A DNA stretch of 64,000 nt from contig OY970177.1 of the NCBI GenBank assembly GCA_963707975.1, forward strand, positions 372,001 to 436,000, in the 5' to 3' direction. Shown piece by piece: positions 1 to 8,320 of the stretch (position 1 is the first letter of the stretch; each line of letters opens with the position of its first letter). This DNA is from CAVVXX01 sp963707975. Lineage in GTDB: Bacteria; Pseudomonadota; Alphaproteobacteria; Micropepsales; Micropepsaceae. The notes under the pieces were generated by a model that ran no database searches, was not told where the DNA came from, and saw nothing but the letters and a program-made list of their open reading frames with translations. The translations under genes were made by a program, and so were the position numbers.

Positions 1-1
1 G

Positions 2-190
2 GATAGCTCAGCCAATCTTATCCAGGTTCGGAAAGACATCCACGCAAAGTGGAACAAGATCTCCGAACAGGAAATTTCAGTTTTCAAGAGCAGAGACGAT
101 CTGGTGACGAAGGTTATGGCGACATACAGCTTAGACAAGATACAAGCCCAACGGGACGTCGACGGCCTGCTGAAGGGCCGCTCGTTCTGA
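2..190 (+). CDS. CsbD family stress protein, C-terminal part (5' end outside window)
   Basis: The frame opening at base 2 is open for 62 codons and ends in TGA at 188-190. No upstream start is visible, so the gene begins before the window. The peptide has the CsbD-like pattern: a WNKISEQE stretch, a hydrophobic/basic turn around DDLVTKV, then YSLDKIQAQRDVDGLL at the end, matching the family's W-K-L-T..D L..L.GKIQ..YG...EEA..QVD layout. CsbD-like proteins are short, soluble, stress-induced proteins of unknown biochemical role. A strong terminator 25 bp downstream supports this as the transcript end. Family assignment is by motif memory. Confidence 0.7.
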   Translation, partial: DSSANLIQVRKDIHAKWNKISEQEISVFKSRDDLVTKVMATYSLDKIQAQRDVDGLLKGRSF

Positions 191-214
191 TCTGAGTCGT
201 AAGAATCAGGTGAA

Positions 215-245
215 AAGAGCCGCCTTGCTTGGCGGCTCTTTTTCG
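215..245 (+). terminator. Rho-independent terminator of the CsbD-like gene
   Basis: Perfect 10-bp stem AAGAGCCGCC (215-224) and GGCGGCTCTT (231-240), with a 6-nt loop and a T-rich run (239-243). It lies 25 bp after the CsbD-like stop codon. Confidence 0.85.
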
Positions 246-250
246 TTGGC

Positions 251-700
251 ACTTACCATCGCAACGGAGAACGGCCCTGCCTGTCTCTGAGCCTGAAAGT
301 GACGAACCACGAAACATTGGAACATCACCTCCTCATCGACACCTGTCCGGTCCTTGTCGGACGTGGATTGAAGCGCGTTCGGCGGCAAGCGCCTTACTAA
401 CTCGCCCTCATGGCCTGACAGGTTTTTTATATCAACGTATGAGAATGACCGTGCGATAACATGGCTGCTGTTGGCCAAAGGGGGCGATCGGTGGGGCCAT
501 GTGTGATAGGATGATAAATCGCTGCGATGGCCACTCAGGTTTGATCATGATTCAAGAAGGCTACCGTTTCATGCTTGTTGAATAGGTCGCGCCCTCAACG
601 CCGAACAGTCGAAACGAAAAGGGGGGTTGGATTCTCTGCCGTGGCACAGGCCAGTGAAACGTGCGATACCTTCGCGCAGATTAGTAACAGGACGTAAGAT
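251..700. other. Gene-free stretch
   Basis: Only short overlapping frames with no ribosome-binding site and no recognisable protein pattern are present. I see no RNA gene or repeat here. Confidence 0.5.
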
Positions 701-1135
701 ATGACCTTCGAGGAGCCCATCAACAGCGCTAGGAGGCTGTTCTTCGTCATCGCACGGGCGCGGGAGTGGATTACGCCGGCGGCTGCCGCACGCGAAGCGA
801 GGTTGCCGCTCCGAGCCACAGACCGCGCCGTCAGTGTGCTCATCAGTATCGGTGCCATAGAGCGCAAACCGGGTTACGGACATCACTCGTCACTTTACAG
901 GGCAAGCCTCGCGGGACTCGGCGAGGAGAATCTGCAAAGTTGGTTCAAGGGCTACAAGAATCCCAGTCGGCATGAGACGCTGTTCCCGCAAGCCGATGAC
1001 ATTGACGTTCCTTTGGCCGACCAAAAGGCCAGACGGGAATACGAGAATGAATCCGTGTGCGCGGCGCGCTTGTGGCGCGACCTTATGGGTCTCGAGAGAT
1101 ACGATCATCGGCGCAAGGCAGTGATAAACCAGTGA
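701..1135 (+). CDS. Hypothetical protein with possible winged-helix N-terminus
   Basis: A 144-codon frame starting ATG at 701 after a weak AGGACG ribosome-binding site. The first ~65 residues (ITPAAAAREARLPLRATDRA, then VLISIGAIERKPG) read like a helix-turn-helix followed by a wing, where a recognition helix precedes a hydrophobic strand. The C-terminal half is charged and unassigned. It stands alone between the CsbD-like gene and a palindromic-repeat cluster. I do not recognise the family. DNA binding is an inference from the pattern only, and a spurious frame is still possible. Confidence 0.5.
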   Translation: MTFEEPINSARRLFFVIARAREWITPAAAAREARLPLRATDRAVSVLISIGAIERKPGYGHHSSLYRASLAGLGEENLQSWFKGYKNPSRHETLFPQADDIDVPLADQKARREYENESVCAARLWRDLMGLERYDHRRKAVINQ

Positions 1136-1190
1136 GGTGGTGGCCTGAGGGCTTTTTGTAGCCGCGGGATAGTGACACCGCCGCACTGGT

Positions 1191-1260
1191 ATGTCCGCTT
1201 TTGGCGATAAGCAGACGTTTGCTCGATGTCCGTTTGTGGCGAAAAGCAGACATTTGCTCA
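1191..1260. repeat. Two tandem copies of the AATGTCCGC-type dispersed repeat
   Basis: Two diverged 35-bp units in direct orientation, starting ATGTCCGCTTTTGGCGATAA at 1191 and ATGTCCGTTTGTGGCGAAAA at 1226. Each carries the GTCCGC...GCAGAC dyad seen in the other copies in this window. Confidence 0.8.
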
Positions 1261-1298
1261 CTTCGGCAGTTTCGCATTCCCCGAAAGCTTTTTGTCGC

Positions 1299-1625
1299 TT
1301 AATGCACTGACGGCAGCATAGGAAATCGAATGTCCGGCCGCTCAACAATGACGTATCGGACCTCTAACGATTGTAGAGCCCGACCTTCGAGAACAGCTTT
1401 GGGTATTGGGACGCTTAGAGAGAAATCCCCATAGCCAGCTTTAGGGTCTAACTTTTGACGCTGTAGGTTCTCCAGACAAATTATTCGCCTTGGCATTCTC
1501 CATCCTTCGACTGGTGCTTCTATCCACTCTGGAACGAGCCAGAACCGTCCTTGATGTTCGATGGTATCCATGTGGAAGAATGAGTTCTCTTCCTGGATCA
1601 GCAGAAGTGTCTTGAGAATTTTCAT
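1299..1625 (-). CDS. Hypothetical protein
   Basis: A minus-strand frame of about 108 codons from the ATG at 1625; a TTG at 1664 would add 13 residues. The sequence has mixed, protein-like composition with a W-rich centre (GRFWLVPEWIEAPVEGWRMP) and ends FPMLPSVH. It has no signal peptide or membrane segment. It lies between two clusters of dispersed palindromic repeats. I do not recognise a family, and the start is uncertain because neither candidate has a good ribosome-binding site. Confidence 0.5.
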   Translation of the reverse strand: MKILKTLLLIQEENSFFHMDTIEHQGRFWLVPEWIEAPVEGWRMPRRIICLENLQRQKLDPKAGYGDFSLSVPIPKAVLEGRALQSLEVRYVIVERPDIRFPMLPSVH

Positions 1626-1773
1626 CGTTGAGGTCGACCGTTCCGCATCGATCTTATAAGCCAACTGGCCGCTAGACCCAAGGGTTGGTAATGTGATGAA
1701 TCAAGGAGTAGCTCATGTCGAGCCAATTCTGGCGACGGTAGTCTTCTGATTTGTTTTCGGGCCCTCAAAGAAA

Positions 1774-1836
1774 GTCTGCTTAAGGCCCAAAGCGGACGTT
1801 TCTGCCGGTTTTCGTTGGGCGATAAGCGGACAATGC
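1774..1836. repeat. Diverged dispersed palindromic repeat
   Basis: Contains AGTCTGCTTAAGGCCCAAAG CGGACGTTT and, shortly after, GGGCGATAAGCGGACAATG. These are two half-copies of the GTCCGC/GCAGAC family in opposite orientations. Confidence 0.6.
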
Positions 1837-1894
1837 CGACTGAGATACAATCGGGGAGCGATTGGTAACTCATCTAAGTTAAGTGGTTCTTTGC

Positions 1895-2617
1895 ATGAGT
1901 GGATCAGATAAGCGCCAGCGTGGCCGTAGAAAAGGGCCCGGTGTTTCACTGAAGATGGCAGTTGCAAAGCTCGTACCGCTATATCCATCCCGTGACCCGC
2001 TTACCGATCCAATCTCGATCTTAGTTTGGGAGAATATCGGCCATCTGATCGATGACACTCGTCGCTCCAAGTTGTTCGATGAGTTTCGGGAACAAATTGG
2101 CCTCAAGCCGGCACAAATCGCCAACGCGTCCAGTCGTATCCTGTCCGACATTACCGAACGCGGCGGCATGCACCCACAGAAGCGAGCAGAGCGGATTAAG
2201 GAAATTGGTGCGATTGCGATCTCCGAGTGCGACGGCGACATCAAAAGTCATCTGCTTGCATTGCCGGTCAATAAGGCGCGGACGTTCCTAAAGAAATTCC
2301 CATCCGTCGGCGATCCGGGTGCGGATAGAATTCTTTTGTTCTCTGGGGTAGCGCCGCAGCCGTGTTTGGATTCAAACGGAATGCGCGCATTAGTGCGGCT
2401 GGGCTTCTTGGTGGAACAGCATTCTTACTCGCAGACCTACAAGGCTGCGACAACCATCTTGCGCGAGCAAGGATCGCCGGAGGCCGAATGGTTGAAACGC
2501 GCGTATCTTACTTTGCGCGAACACGGCCGTGCTCTGTGCAAACGCTCGGCACCGATCTGCGAGCCATGTCCGCTTGATCGGGTTTGTGCTCACCGGAACA
2601 TAACGACCGGATTGTAA
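1895..2617 (+). CDS. Endonuclease III-like HhH-GPD DNA glycosylase with FeS cluster
   Basis: A protein of 240 aa from the ATG at 1895; a GTG at 1883 is the alternative. It has the Nth/MutY layout. The helix-hairpin-helix is FPSVGDPGADRI (about residues 135-146), followed by the catalytic Asp in CLDSNGMRALVRLG (about residue 159). The C-terminal 4Fe-4S ligand set is C-X6-C-X2-C-X5-C (Cys 215, 222, 225, 231), the exact spacing of endonuclease III. The family excises damaged or mismatched bases. The lysine of the usual VGRKTA motif, which gives lyase activity, is replaced (GDPGAD). This suggests a monofunctional glycosylase. A basic N-terminal tail (KRQRGRRKG) may aid DNA binding. Confidence 0.8.
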   Translation: MSGSDKRQRGRRKGPGVSLKMAVAKLVPLYPSRDPLTDPISILVWENIGHLIDDTRRSKLFDEFREQIGLKPAQIANASSRILSDITERGGMHPQKRAERIKEIGAIAISECDGDIKSHLLALPVNKARTFLKKFPSVGDPGADRILLFSGVAPQPCLDSNGMRALVRLGFLVEQHSYSQTYKAATTILREQGSPEAEWLKRAYLTLREHGRALCKRSAPICEPCPLDRVCAHRNITTGL

Positions 2618-2672
2618 TGGGCGGCATAATTCTCTGATCTAGCAGCATTTAGGATGAGTGCCGCTCGTATTG

Positions 2673-2706
2673 GAATGTCTACTTTTGACCAAACGCGGAC
2701 ATTCGC
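2673..2706. repeat. Dispersed palindromic repeat copy
   Basis: AATGTCTACTTTTGACCAAA CGCGGACATTCGCT; the outer AATGTC/GACATT arms are preserved and the centre is diverged. Confidence 0.65.
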
Positions 2707-2781
2707 TAGGTGCGCGCTAGGGTCCCAATGGCTGATCGAAATCGGTTATCGTCGCTCGAGCATTCAACTCGGAGGACCTCC

Positions 2782-3267
2782 ATGACACTTTCAGACCTCG
2801 CCAGCATGGGCAGCTTCGTTAGTGGGCTGGCTGTACTGGCGTCGCTAATTTTTGTCGGATTCCAGTTGAGGCAAAACACACAAGCTGTCAGAGCTAGTGC
2901 GTCACAGGCTCATTCGCAAAATTGGCATCAAATAACGCTGCCAGTTATTGAAAGCGGAGATTTTGCGCGGATTTTGAGGCTAGGGCTGGACGACATTAAA
3001 TGCCTGACAGACGACGAACGCGTTCGATTTTATGCTTTTGCCGGCACAACTTTGCGCTTCTTTGAGGGTGCACGCCTTCAATGGCTGCACGGACAGCTTG
3101 ACGAAGAACATTGGAATAATGTTGAGAAAAGTGCGATCGATTTTGCGGCCACGTCTGGCTTCAAGTCCTATTGGGCCGAACGCCACCATTGGCTGTCACC
3201 GCAGTTTCAGAAGTGGTATGAGACGCTATCACAAGAACGCGCTCATAAACTTTACGGTCAAAATTGA
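2782..3267 (+). CDS. Hypothetical protein with one N-terminal membrane segment
   Basis: A 161-aa protein. The ATG at 2782 follows GGAGG with good spacing (2771-2775), so I prefer it over the upstream GTG. Residues ~5-28 (LASMGSFVSGLAVLASLIFV) form a membrane helix followed by GFQLRQNTQAVRAS. The rest is a soluble, aromatic-rich helical domain (W-L-H-G-Q-L-D-E-E-H-W, then FKSYWAERHHWLSPQFQKW). Proteins with this MTLSDLASMGSFVSG-like opening are common uncharacterised alphaproteobacterial proteins. I know of no assigned function. Confidence 0.75.
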   Translation: MTLSDLASMGSFVSGLAVLASLIFVGFQLRQNTQAVRASASQAHSQNWHQITLPVIESGDFARILRLGLDDIKCLTDDERVRFYAFAGTTLRFFEGARLQWLHGQLDEEHWNNVEKSAIDFAATSGFKSYWAERHHWLSPQFQKWYETLSQERAHKLYGQN

Positions 3268-3347
3268 CGTCCGGTAGATCACCCAAATCCGCCGCAGAGT
3301 AATCATGGGGAATCCAAACTTTAACAGTTCCGGAAAGCCGTCGATTA

Positions 3348-3414
3348 GAATGTCCGCTCTTGGCGATAAGCAGACATTCGCGCAATGTCTGCTTATCGCC
3401 AAGAGCGGACATTC
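3348..3414. repeat. Perfect 31-bp palindrome of the dispersed repeat family
   Basis: Arms 3348-3378 and 3384-3414 are exact reverse complements, separated by the 5-nt loop CGCGC. The arm begins GAATGTCCGCTCTTGGCGAT. It sits 80 bp after the stop of the preceding gene and would form a very stable hairpin on either strand. It is the most intact member of the family in the window. Confidence 0.95.
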
Positions 3415-3601
3415 GCACAAAGCGTGGCGGCATGACCTGGCCGATCGCTTCGCGGGAATCTCTCCATCCGCTCGGCCATAAATTCTACGTCAGGTGGCTT
3501 CTCTAGAGTGATCTTTAGCCATCGTTCCTCCGGCAGCCGTCGGAACCAATCCCAACCATTGATCATCTGGCAACCTTCGAGGCTGACTACCCCGAGTCTG
3601 G

Positions 3602-4942
3602 TCAGAGTTGCAGGTCTTCATCTGCTCGGGGGAGGTCATCCGTGCGCACCCAATTGGCGATCAGATCAAAATAACCTCTAGGAAAACGGTGCCGCTCGAA
3701 GCCCTCTGAACTGAAGCTTTCCACGATGCCGTGATCGGCCTTACGATAAATCGCCAGATCGAGATTGGTTTTCCGCTTCTGGATATCATGCAGGATTTCA
3801 ATGGTTCGCGTGTTGGGAGCAGTACGATCGGAGCCGCCCAAGACCCATAACTGGCGCGGCGCAATCGAAGCAATCACCGGCGCAGGGTCGTAATTGAAGC
3901 TGACATGTTTATCCAGCTTCGGCCCCATCTCGCGCGCCTGCGCCTCTGGCGTTCTCAGCAGGATGGCGGTGTAACCATTCTCGCCGTTGATCGCCTTATA
4001 CCAGGGCTCGTTCGAATATTTGTGTTCAACCTCGGCGAGCTCTTTCCAACCGCTCTGCCATTCCGATTTGACCACCCGCTCGGTGGCGGCCGTTATTTCG
4101 CGCACCTTCGGCATGACGTCGTTTCCAAAGCCCGCATCGCGGACTTTTTCCTCCACTTCGTCACGGTCCTGTGCAGTTACACCCTCGGCCAGGCCATAAC
4201 CCACAATCACGAAATCGAGATCGGTTTTGGTGGCGGTGAGCGGCGCTATCCAACCACCTTGGCTGCCGCCAAAAACACCCACGTTCTTCACGCGTGGCGC
4301 AAGCTCGCGCGCTTTCTGAACGGCGGCTGCCGTATCAGCCGCGCGAACATTGAAATCGGCCGACAATTCGCCCTGAGACTGACCGGAGCCGCGCTTGTCG
4401 TAAGTGAATACGCCGATGCCATGCTGGGGTAGCAGATACTGCCACTCATCAACATCCGTTCCGGGATCATCTTCGGAACCCTGAATCTCTACGATAATCG
4501 CGCTCGCCTTGCCTTTTACGGGCATGACCAGCCTGCCGTGGAGGAGCGTAGTTCCACTATTGAAAAAAGTCTCGACGGCTTTCAAATGCAATTGCTTGCC
4601 CGAAATTTTCGTTTTTCCGGTTTCGGCAAAAGTTACTTTACCCGTGGCACAATCGCTGAATAAAACAGTGCCGTAATCATGGCTTGGTCCAGCAAGCGCC
4701 ATTAAGGCATAACTGTTGTCAGAACTGGGAGTCAGGTGCCCATATTCGCCGGTAGAAAGCACGTATCTGAGATCTTTTGCCTCGCTTTCAAAGCCGGTGA
4801 TAGCAAGATATCTGCCGTCGGAAAGCGCGTATGCGCCCAATCGGCATCTAAGATCGGCGTTGATCATGGCCATTGCAGGCCAACTGGATGTGACCATTGC
4901 CGCTACAAACAATGCACCAAAAATTGCCTTACCTGCGAGCAT
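3602..4942 (-). CDS. Exported alpha/beta hydrolase (S33-like serine hydrolase)
   Basis: A 446-aa protein. The ATG at 4942 has AAAGG eight bases upstream; a GTG at 4949-4951 is less likely. Residues 1-25 are a signal peptide (GALFVAAMVTSSWPAMA). An N-terminal accessory domain of ~120 residues precedes the alpha/beta-hydrolase core with the oxyanion-region motif YDKRGSG, nucleophile elbow GGSQGG (Ser ~227), acid in GGSDRTAPN (Asp ~372) and ADHG (His ~404). The triad is complete. It likely acts in the periplasm on an ester, amide or peptide substrate that the sequence does not reveal. It lies downstream of, and co-directional with, a beta-lactamase-type hydrolase and shares a palindromic promoter motif with it. 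Confidence 0.85.
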   Translation of the reverse strand: MLAGKAIFGALFVAAMVTSSWPAMAMINADLRCRLGAYALSDGRYLAITGFESEAKDLRYVLSTGEYGHLTPSSDNSYALMALAGPSHDYGTVLFSDCATGKVTFAETGKTKISGKQLHLKAVETFFNSGTTLLHGRLVMPVKGKASAIIVEIQGSEDDPGTDVDEWQYLLPQHGIGVFTYDKRGSGQSQGELSADFNVRAADTAAAVQKARELAPRVKNVGVFGGSQGGWIAPLTATKTDLDFVIVGYGLAEGVTAQDRDEVEEKVRDAGFGNDVMPKVREITAATERVVKSEWQSGWKELAEVEHKYSNEPWYKAINGENGYTAILLRTPEAQAREMGPKLDKHVSFNYDPAPVIASIAPRQLWVLGGSDRTAPNTRTIEILHDIQKRKTNLDLAIYRKADHGIVESFSSEGFERHRFPRGYFDLIANWVRTDDLPRADEDLQL

Positions 4943-5014
4943 GACCTGCACCTTTCTGGACTACGGGCCACATCACTACGCCGATTTTTACAGTGCGCAT
5001 GCGAATAGCGGACT

Positions 5015-5027
5015 AAAAGCGCGTTTT
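5015..5027. promoter_or_regulatory. Palindromic motif upstream of the exported hydrolase
   Basis: AAAAGCGCGTTTT, a perfect dyad about 70 bp upstream of the hydrolase start codon. Twelve of its bases recur upstream of the neighbouring lactamase/AraC pair at 6202-6213. It is a possible shared operator. Confidence 0.35.
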
Positions 5028-5032
5028 GGGAC

Positions 5033-6127
5033 TTAGGAATGGCGAGAAGACGGACAGCGTTCCATGGCTGCATTGAGTAAGGTCTGTGCATCGGCTCCCG
5101 GTTCGCCGCGCTTGTCGTTCGAATTCTTGAATACGGCGGCAACTAAGCTGCAAGACGGGATCCAATAAACCGATGATTGAAATCCGAACGTACTGCCGCC
5201 GTGGCGCGCCGTCAGTAAACCCTCGTGCTTTGTCACATACCAGCCAAGGCCATAGCCAGTCGGTTTTCCGTCGCTTGTCGTTCTCTCAGTCAATGCAAGC
5301 GTTAACACGGCTGGCGGAATAATCGCGCCCTGTTCCAGGGCGGCATACCAGAGAACCATGTCGGTAGGGGTCGAAAGAAATCCACCTGCCGCATAGCCCA
5401 GAGTAGGGCTGAAATAGGGGGCGTTGATCCAGCCGCCATTTGGCCCGGGTTCGTAGCCCATAGCACGACCGGGGATAATCGCTTCATGACTGTCATAACG
5501 AGTGCGCGTCATATTCTTTGCGAGCACATGTCTGCTCACGAATTCAGCATATGGCTCGCCGCTAATAGTTTCGATGACCTTGCCGAGTATCCAATAATTC
5601 AGATTGCTATATCCCCATTTTGTGCCTGGCGCCCAAGCGAGTTGTAAATCTTTATAAACCGCCAGGATCTGATCGATATTGAGATCGCTCGTTTGCTGCT
5701 TGATCAGTGGTGACAAATCATTGGTGAGGCCCGAGGTTTGACTCAGCAATTCGCCAATTGTGATGACGCGCCATGCCGCTGGGCAATCGGGCAGGATGCG
5801 TTCGAGCCGGTCGTCCAAATTCAGTTGGCCTTTTTGCACGAGCTCCAGCACGGCCACTGCGGTGAATTGCTTGGTGAGCGAAGCAATTCGCACCACGCTA
5901 TCCGGGGTGTAGAGAACATTGTGCTCAACATCCGCAAGCCCAAAACCTCGCGAAAACAGGATGTGGCCGCCTTGCGCCACGATGGCGTAGGCACCGGGCC
6001 CTCCGGCCGGATACTCCGATTCCATTGTCTTAATTAACGGCAGCCACGGATCTGCCTTCTCGCCAGAATTTGCCATTGAGGATGAGATGAGAACGAAGAT
6101 GACAAGTGGTAATATTGCAAAACGCAT
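5033..6127 (-). CDS. Class C beta-lactamase-related serine hydrolase, exported
   Basis: A 364-aa protein from the ATG at 6127, where a weak AGGG lies upstream; an ATG at 6154 would add nine residues with no ribosome-binding site. The N-terminus is a signal peptide (MRFAILPLVIFVLISSSMA). The penicillin-recognising fold motifs are complete: S-x-x-K in IASLTKQF (Ser ~83, Lys ~86), Y-x-N in GYSNLNY (Tyr ~173) and H-x-G in ARHGGSTF (~309). The family includes AmpC enzymes, D-aminopeptidases and esterases, and sequence alone does not separate them. It is transcribed divergently from a membrane-bound AraC regulator, which is likely its controller. Confidence 0.85.
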   Translation of the reverse strand: MRFAILPLVIFVLISSSMANSGEKADPWLPLIKTMESEYPAGGPGAYAIVAQGGHILFSRGFGLADVEHNVLYTPDSVVRIASLTKQFTAVAVLELVQKGQLNLDDRLERILPDCPAAWRVITIGELLSQTSGLTNDLSPLIKQQTSDLNIDQILAVYKDLQLAWAPGTKWGYSNLNYWILGKVIETISGEPYAEFVSRHVLAKNMTRTRYDSHEAIIPGRAMGYEPGPNGGWINAPYFSPTLGYAAGGFLSTPTDMVLWYAALEQGAIIPPAVLTLALTERTTSDGKPTGYGLGWYVTKHEGLLTARHGGSTFGFQSSVYWIPSCSLVAAVFKNSNDKRGEPGADAQTLLNAAMERCPSSRHS

Positions 6128-6201
6128 GGCGTTGGCCCTAGCTAGACTTGCCATTGAGAGCTAGCGCAAATCTACCAAGTTGTCGGGGAAAGCCTCGACC
6201 T

Positions 6202-6213
6202 AAAGCGCGTTTT
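6202..6213. promoter_or_regulatory. Palindromic motif in the lactamase/AraC divergent promoter region
   Basis: AAAGCGCGTTTT, matching the core of the motif at 5015-5027. It lies midway between the divergent start codons at 6127 and 6243. Confidence 0.35.
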
Positions 6214-6242
6214 CGTACCCATTTCAGACAGCTTTAAACACC

Positions 6243-7319
6243 ATGCATCGCGATCTCATTGCCCTTGTCTTGGAAAGTGCAATCAGTGCTGAGCTGTTGC
6301 TGTTCGCGGTCTTTCTTCTGTCAAATCAGAAGCGGACGGCAGCCCTGTTTTTGTTGGCAGGATTGAGTCTTTCCTTTGCGACCATGATCGCTGGCAACTT
6401 ATTGATTGCGACACTGGGGTTGCTGTGGCTCGCAGACATCGTACTCTTTTTCGATCTCCTCGCACCCGCCATATTTTACCTTTATGTGCGCCGGATGCAT
6501 TTTCCAGTGAGTCAAATAAAAGTTGGCGATCTCATCCATATCGCCCCAGCCGTGTTCGGCCTTACGCTATGGAAGTTAGGGCTACTGCCGTCCATGGACG
6601 CCTACGTCATTGCCTGTTGGATGCTTTATATGACAGCCGCTGTGTTCTTTTTTGTTCGCGATTACGCCGCTTATGAGCCTGTCACACTACGGCGCTTCAT
6701 TATTCTGCTAATGATCGTGTTCGGTGTCACAATTGCTTTGCGTGTGGTGATGGCTTACCAGGCGGCAGCAAATATCTCGTTCTATGAAGGTCTCCCTTAT
6801 CTTATTGTGTTGGCGGCGACATTTTTGGTTTCCTCCCAGCTATTGTTTACTTCGCTGCGCTACCCCAACATGCTGTGTGCCGCTGGTTCGTATGTGAAAT
6901 ACGCGCAATCAGGCATAGACACCGCTGATTTAAATGCTCTGGGGAAAAATTTCGTAGACTTGATACGGGATCGTAAGCCTTATCTTAATCCGAATATTAC
7001 TCTGTCCGAGCTTTCACAAATGTTAGGCGTGCGCACCAGGCTATTGTCGCAACTTGTGAATGCGCGCTACGGCATGAATGTTTCGGCCTACATGAACCAA
7101 TGTCGTGTGCGTGAGGCTGCGAAGCTACTAGGTGAAGCGCCTGAGAAACCCATCAAAGTAGTCATGTTTGAAGCCGGGTTTACTTCGAAAAGCATATTTA
7201 ATCGCGAGTTTCTGCGCCAGATTGGTGTAAGCCCAAGTGCATTCAGGCTCGCCAAGCTAACTTCGAGAACGCCTAGCGCGTCTTCGAAAGTGTTAGACGA
7301 TATTTCCCATTTGGACTGA
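6243..7319 (+). CDS. Membrane-anchored AraC-family transcriptional regulator
   Basis: A 358-aa protein. Roughly the first 210 residues are a run of hydrophobic segments (about six or seven), typical of AraC regulators with an integral-membrane sensor domain. The last ~110 residues are the AraC DNA-binding domain. Its first helix-turn-helix is LSELSQMLGVRTRLLSQLVN, and the second is VMFEAGFTSKSIFNREFLRQ followed by IGVSPSAFR. It lies divergent from the beta-lactamase-type hydrolase, with 115 bp between the start codons, so control of that gene and perhaps of the downstream alpha/beta hydrolase is the natural inference. The ligand is unknown. Confidence 0.85.
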   Translation: MHRDLIALVLESAISAELLLFAVFLLSNQKRTAALFLLAGLSLSFATMIAGNLLIATLGLLWLADIVLFFDLLAPAIFYLYVRRMHFPVSQIKVGDLIHIAPAVFGLTLWKLGLLPSMDAYVIACWMLYMTAAVFFFVRDYAAYEPVTLRRFIILLMIVFGVTIALRVVMAYQAAANISFYEGLPYLIVLAATFLVSSQLLFTSLRYPNMLCAAGSYVKYAQSGIDTADLNALGKNFVDLIRDRKPYLNPNITLSELSQMLGVRTRLLSQLVNARYGMNVSAYMNQCRVREAAKLLGEAPEKPIKVVMFEAGFTSKSIFNREFLRQIGVSPSAFRLAKLTSRTPSASSKVLDDISHLD

Positions 7320-7355
7320 TATGCCTATAAGGACCCCATCTGAGGGGTTGCGCGG

Positions 7356-7420
7356 AATGTCCGCTTATGGCGATAAGCAGACATTCGCGCAATGACCGCT
7401 TCTTATCCAAAGTGGACATT
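7356..7420. repeat. Dispersed palindromic repeat, both arms present
   Basis: Left arm 7356-7385 begins AATGTCCGCTTATGGCGATA. The loop is CGCGC, as in the perfect copy at 3348. The right arm 7391-7420 is diverged. It sits 36 bp after the AraC stop codon. Confidence 0.85.
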
Positions 7421-7647
7421 CTGGGTAGCTAGGTTCTCCATCTGGTTGGACCAAGGAAATTTGCGCTGCTCGCTTTTCCGTCGACTCCAGTTGATTAAAC
7501 ATTTGTACTGCAATGGTTATTGTTAACCTGGCAACTGCCAGCCAGAAGTCGATATTTGCACGACATTCTGCTAAATTAGAACGCGTCCATTCTTGCCACG
7601 TTCAGTGAACTTAGGATTTATTGCGGCCAGCAAAGTGAGGGGTGAAT

Positions 7648-8247
7648 ATGAACATTGGTATCCGCTCGACTCTCATTGGAACAATAGTCGTTTGCTCGGC
7701 GTTCGGCCTAAATTTCTCGGCCGCGGCACAATCCTTCGATGCCAGCGGTTATGCGACGCTTGGTTACAGCGATGTTCGGGCCGCAAATCTCACCAACGGT
7801 GCTGTCACTGGCCGGGTGGGCGTTCGATTTTGGCAGTATTTGGGGATAGAAGGTGAATTCAATTTTGGTCTCAATGATAACCGTTTCATATTTTCGCCGC
7901 CCTGCCCTGGACCTGAATGCTCATTAGGCCCCGACATTCTGGTCACCAGCAAATTACGCGACGCGGAAGCCGTTTATGCCGTAGGCTTTCTCCCCCTTTC
8001 GTCGAACGCCGATCTGTTCATCCGTGGGGGCTACGGGGCCGCCCATTATACAAACCATCCCGTGCCTGACTTCACCCAAACGAGCTTCAATTTTGGTGCA
8101 GGTGGCGATTACTTCTTCTATGGCTCAAACGGCATTCGCCTCGATTACACCCGCTTCGATGATCAGCATCAGAATAATGCGGTGGCGCGCGAAGCGGTGG
8201 GTAGTGGTGCGAATGTCTGGTCGGCGGCTTACATCGTGAGATTCTGA
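7648..8247 (+). CDS. Outer-membrane beta-barrel protein
   Basis: A 199-aa protein. The ATG at 7648 follows GTGAGGGGTGAAT, giving a good ribosome-binding site. The signal peptide ends near LNFSAAAQS. The mature part alternates polar and hydrophobic residues in strand pairs (GYATLGYSDV, GRVGVRFWQYLGIEGEFNFG, FIRGGYGAAHY, FNFGAGGDYFFYGSNGIRLD). It ends in aromatic Phe (AYIVRF), the C-terminal signature of outer-membrane barrels. A Cys pair (PPCPGPEC) lies in a predicted extracellular loop. Length and pattern fit the 8-stranded OmpA/porin-like superfamily. A clear paralogue is encoded at 27185-27799. Confidence 0.85.
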   Translation: MNIGIRSTLIGTIVVCSAFGLNFSAAAQSFDASGYATLGYSDVRAANLTNGAVTGRVGVRFWQYLGIEGEFNFGLNDNRFIFSPPCPGPECSLGPDILVTSKLRDAEAVYAVGFLPLSSNADLFIRGGYGAAHYTNHPVPDFTQTSFNFGAGGDYFFYGSNGIRLDYTRFDDQHQNNAVAREAVGSGANVWSAAYIVRF

Positions 8248-8292
8248 AATTTCAATCGAATACGAAGAGCCGCGCATCGGCTCAATTTGACT

Positions 8293-8320
8293 AGGGGCTG
8301 CTCGCAAGGACGGCCCCTTT
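8293..8320 (+). terminator. Terminator-like hairpin after the barrel gene
   Basis: Stem AGGGGC (8293-8298) and GCCCCT (8313-8318) followed by a short T run. It has the same TCGCAAGG loop core as the hairpin at 12463. Confidence 0.55.

Noticed and set aside
1083..1277. Small frames reading MSAFRHKRTSS or similar at several sites
   Set aside because: They are translations of the palindromic repeat, as are the ones near 3161, 3229 and 7360.
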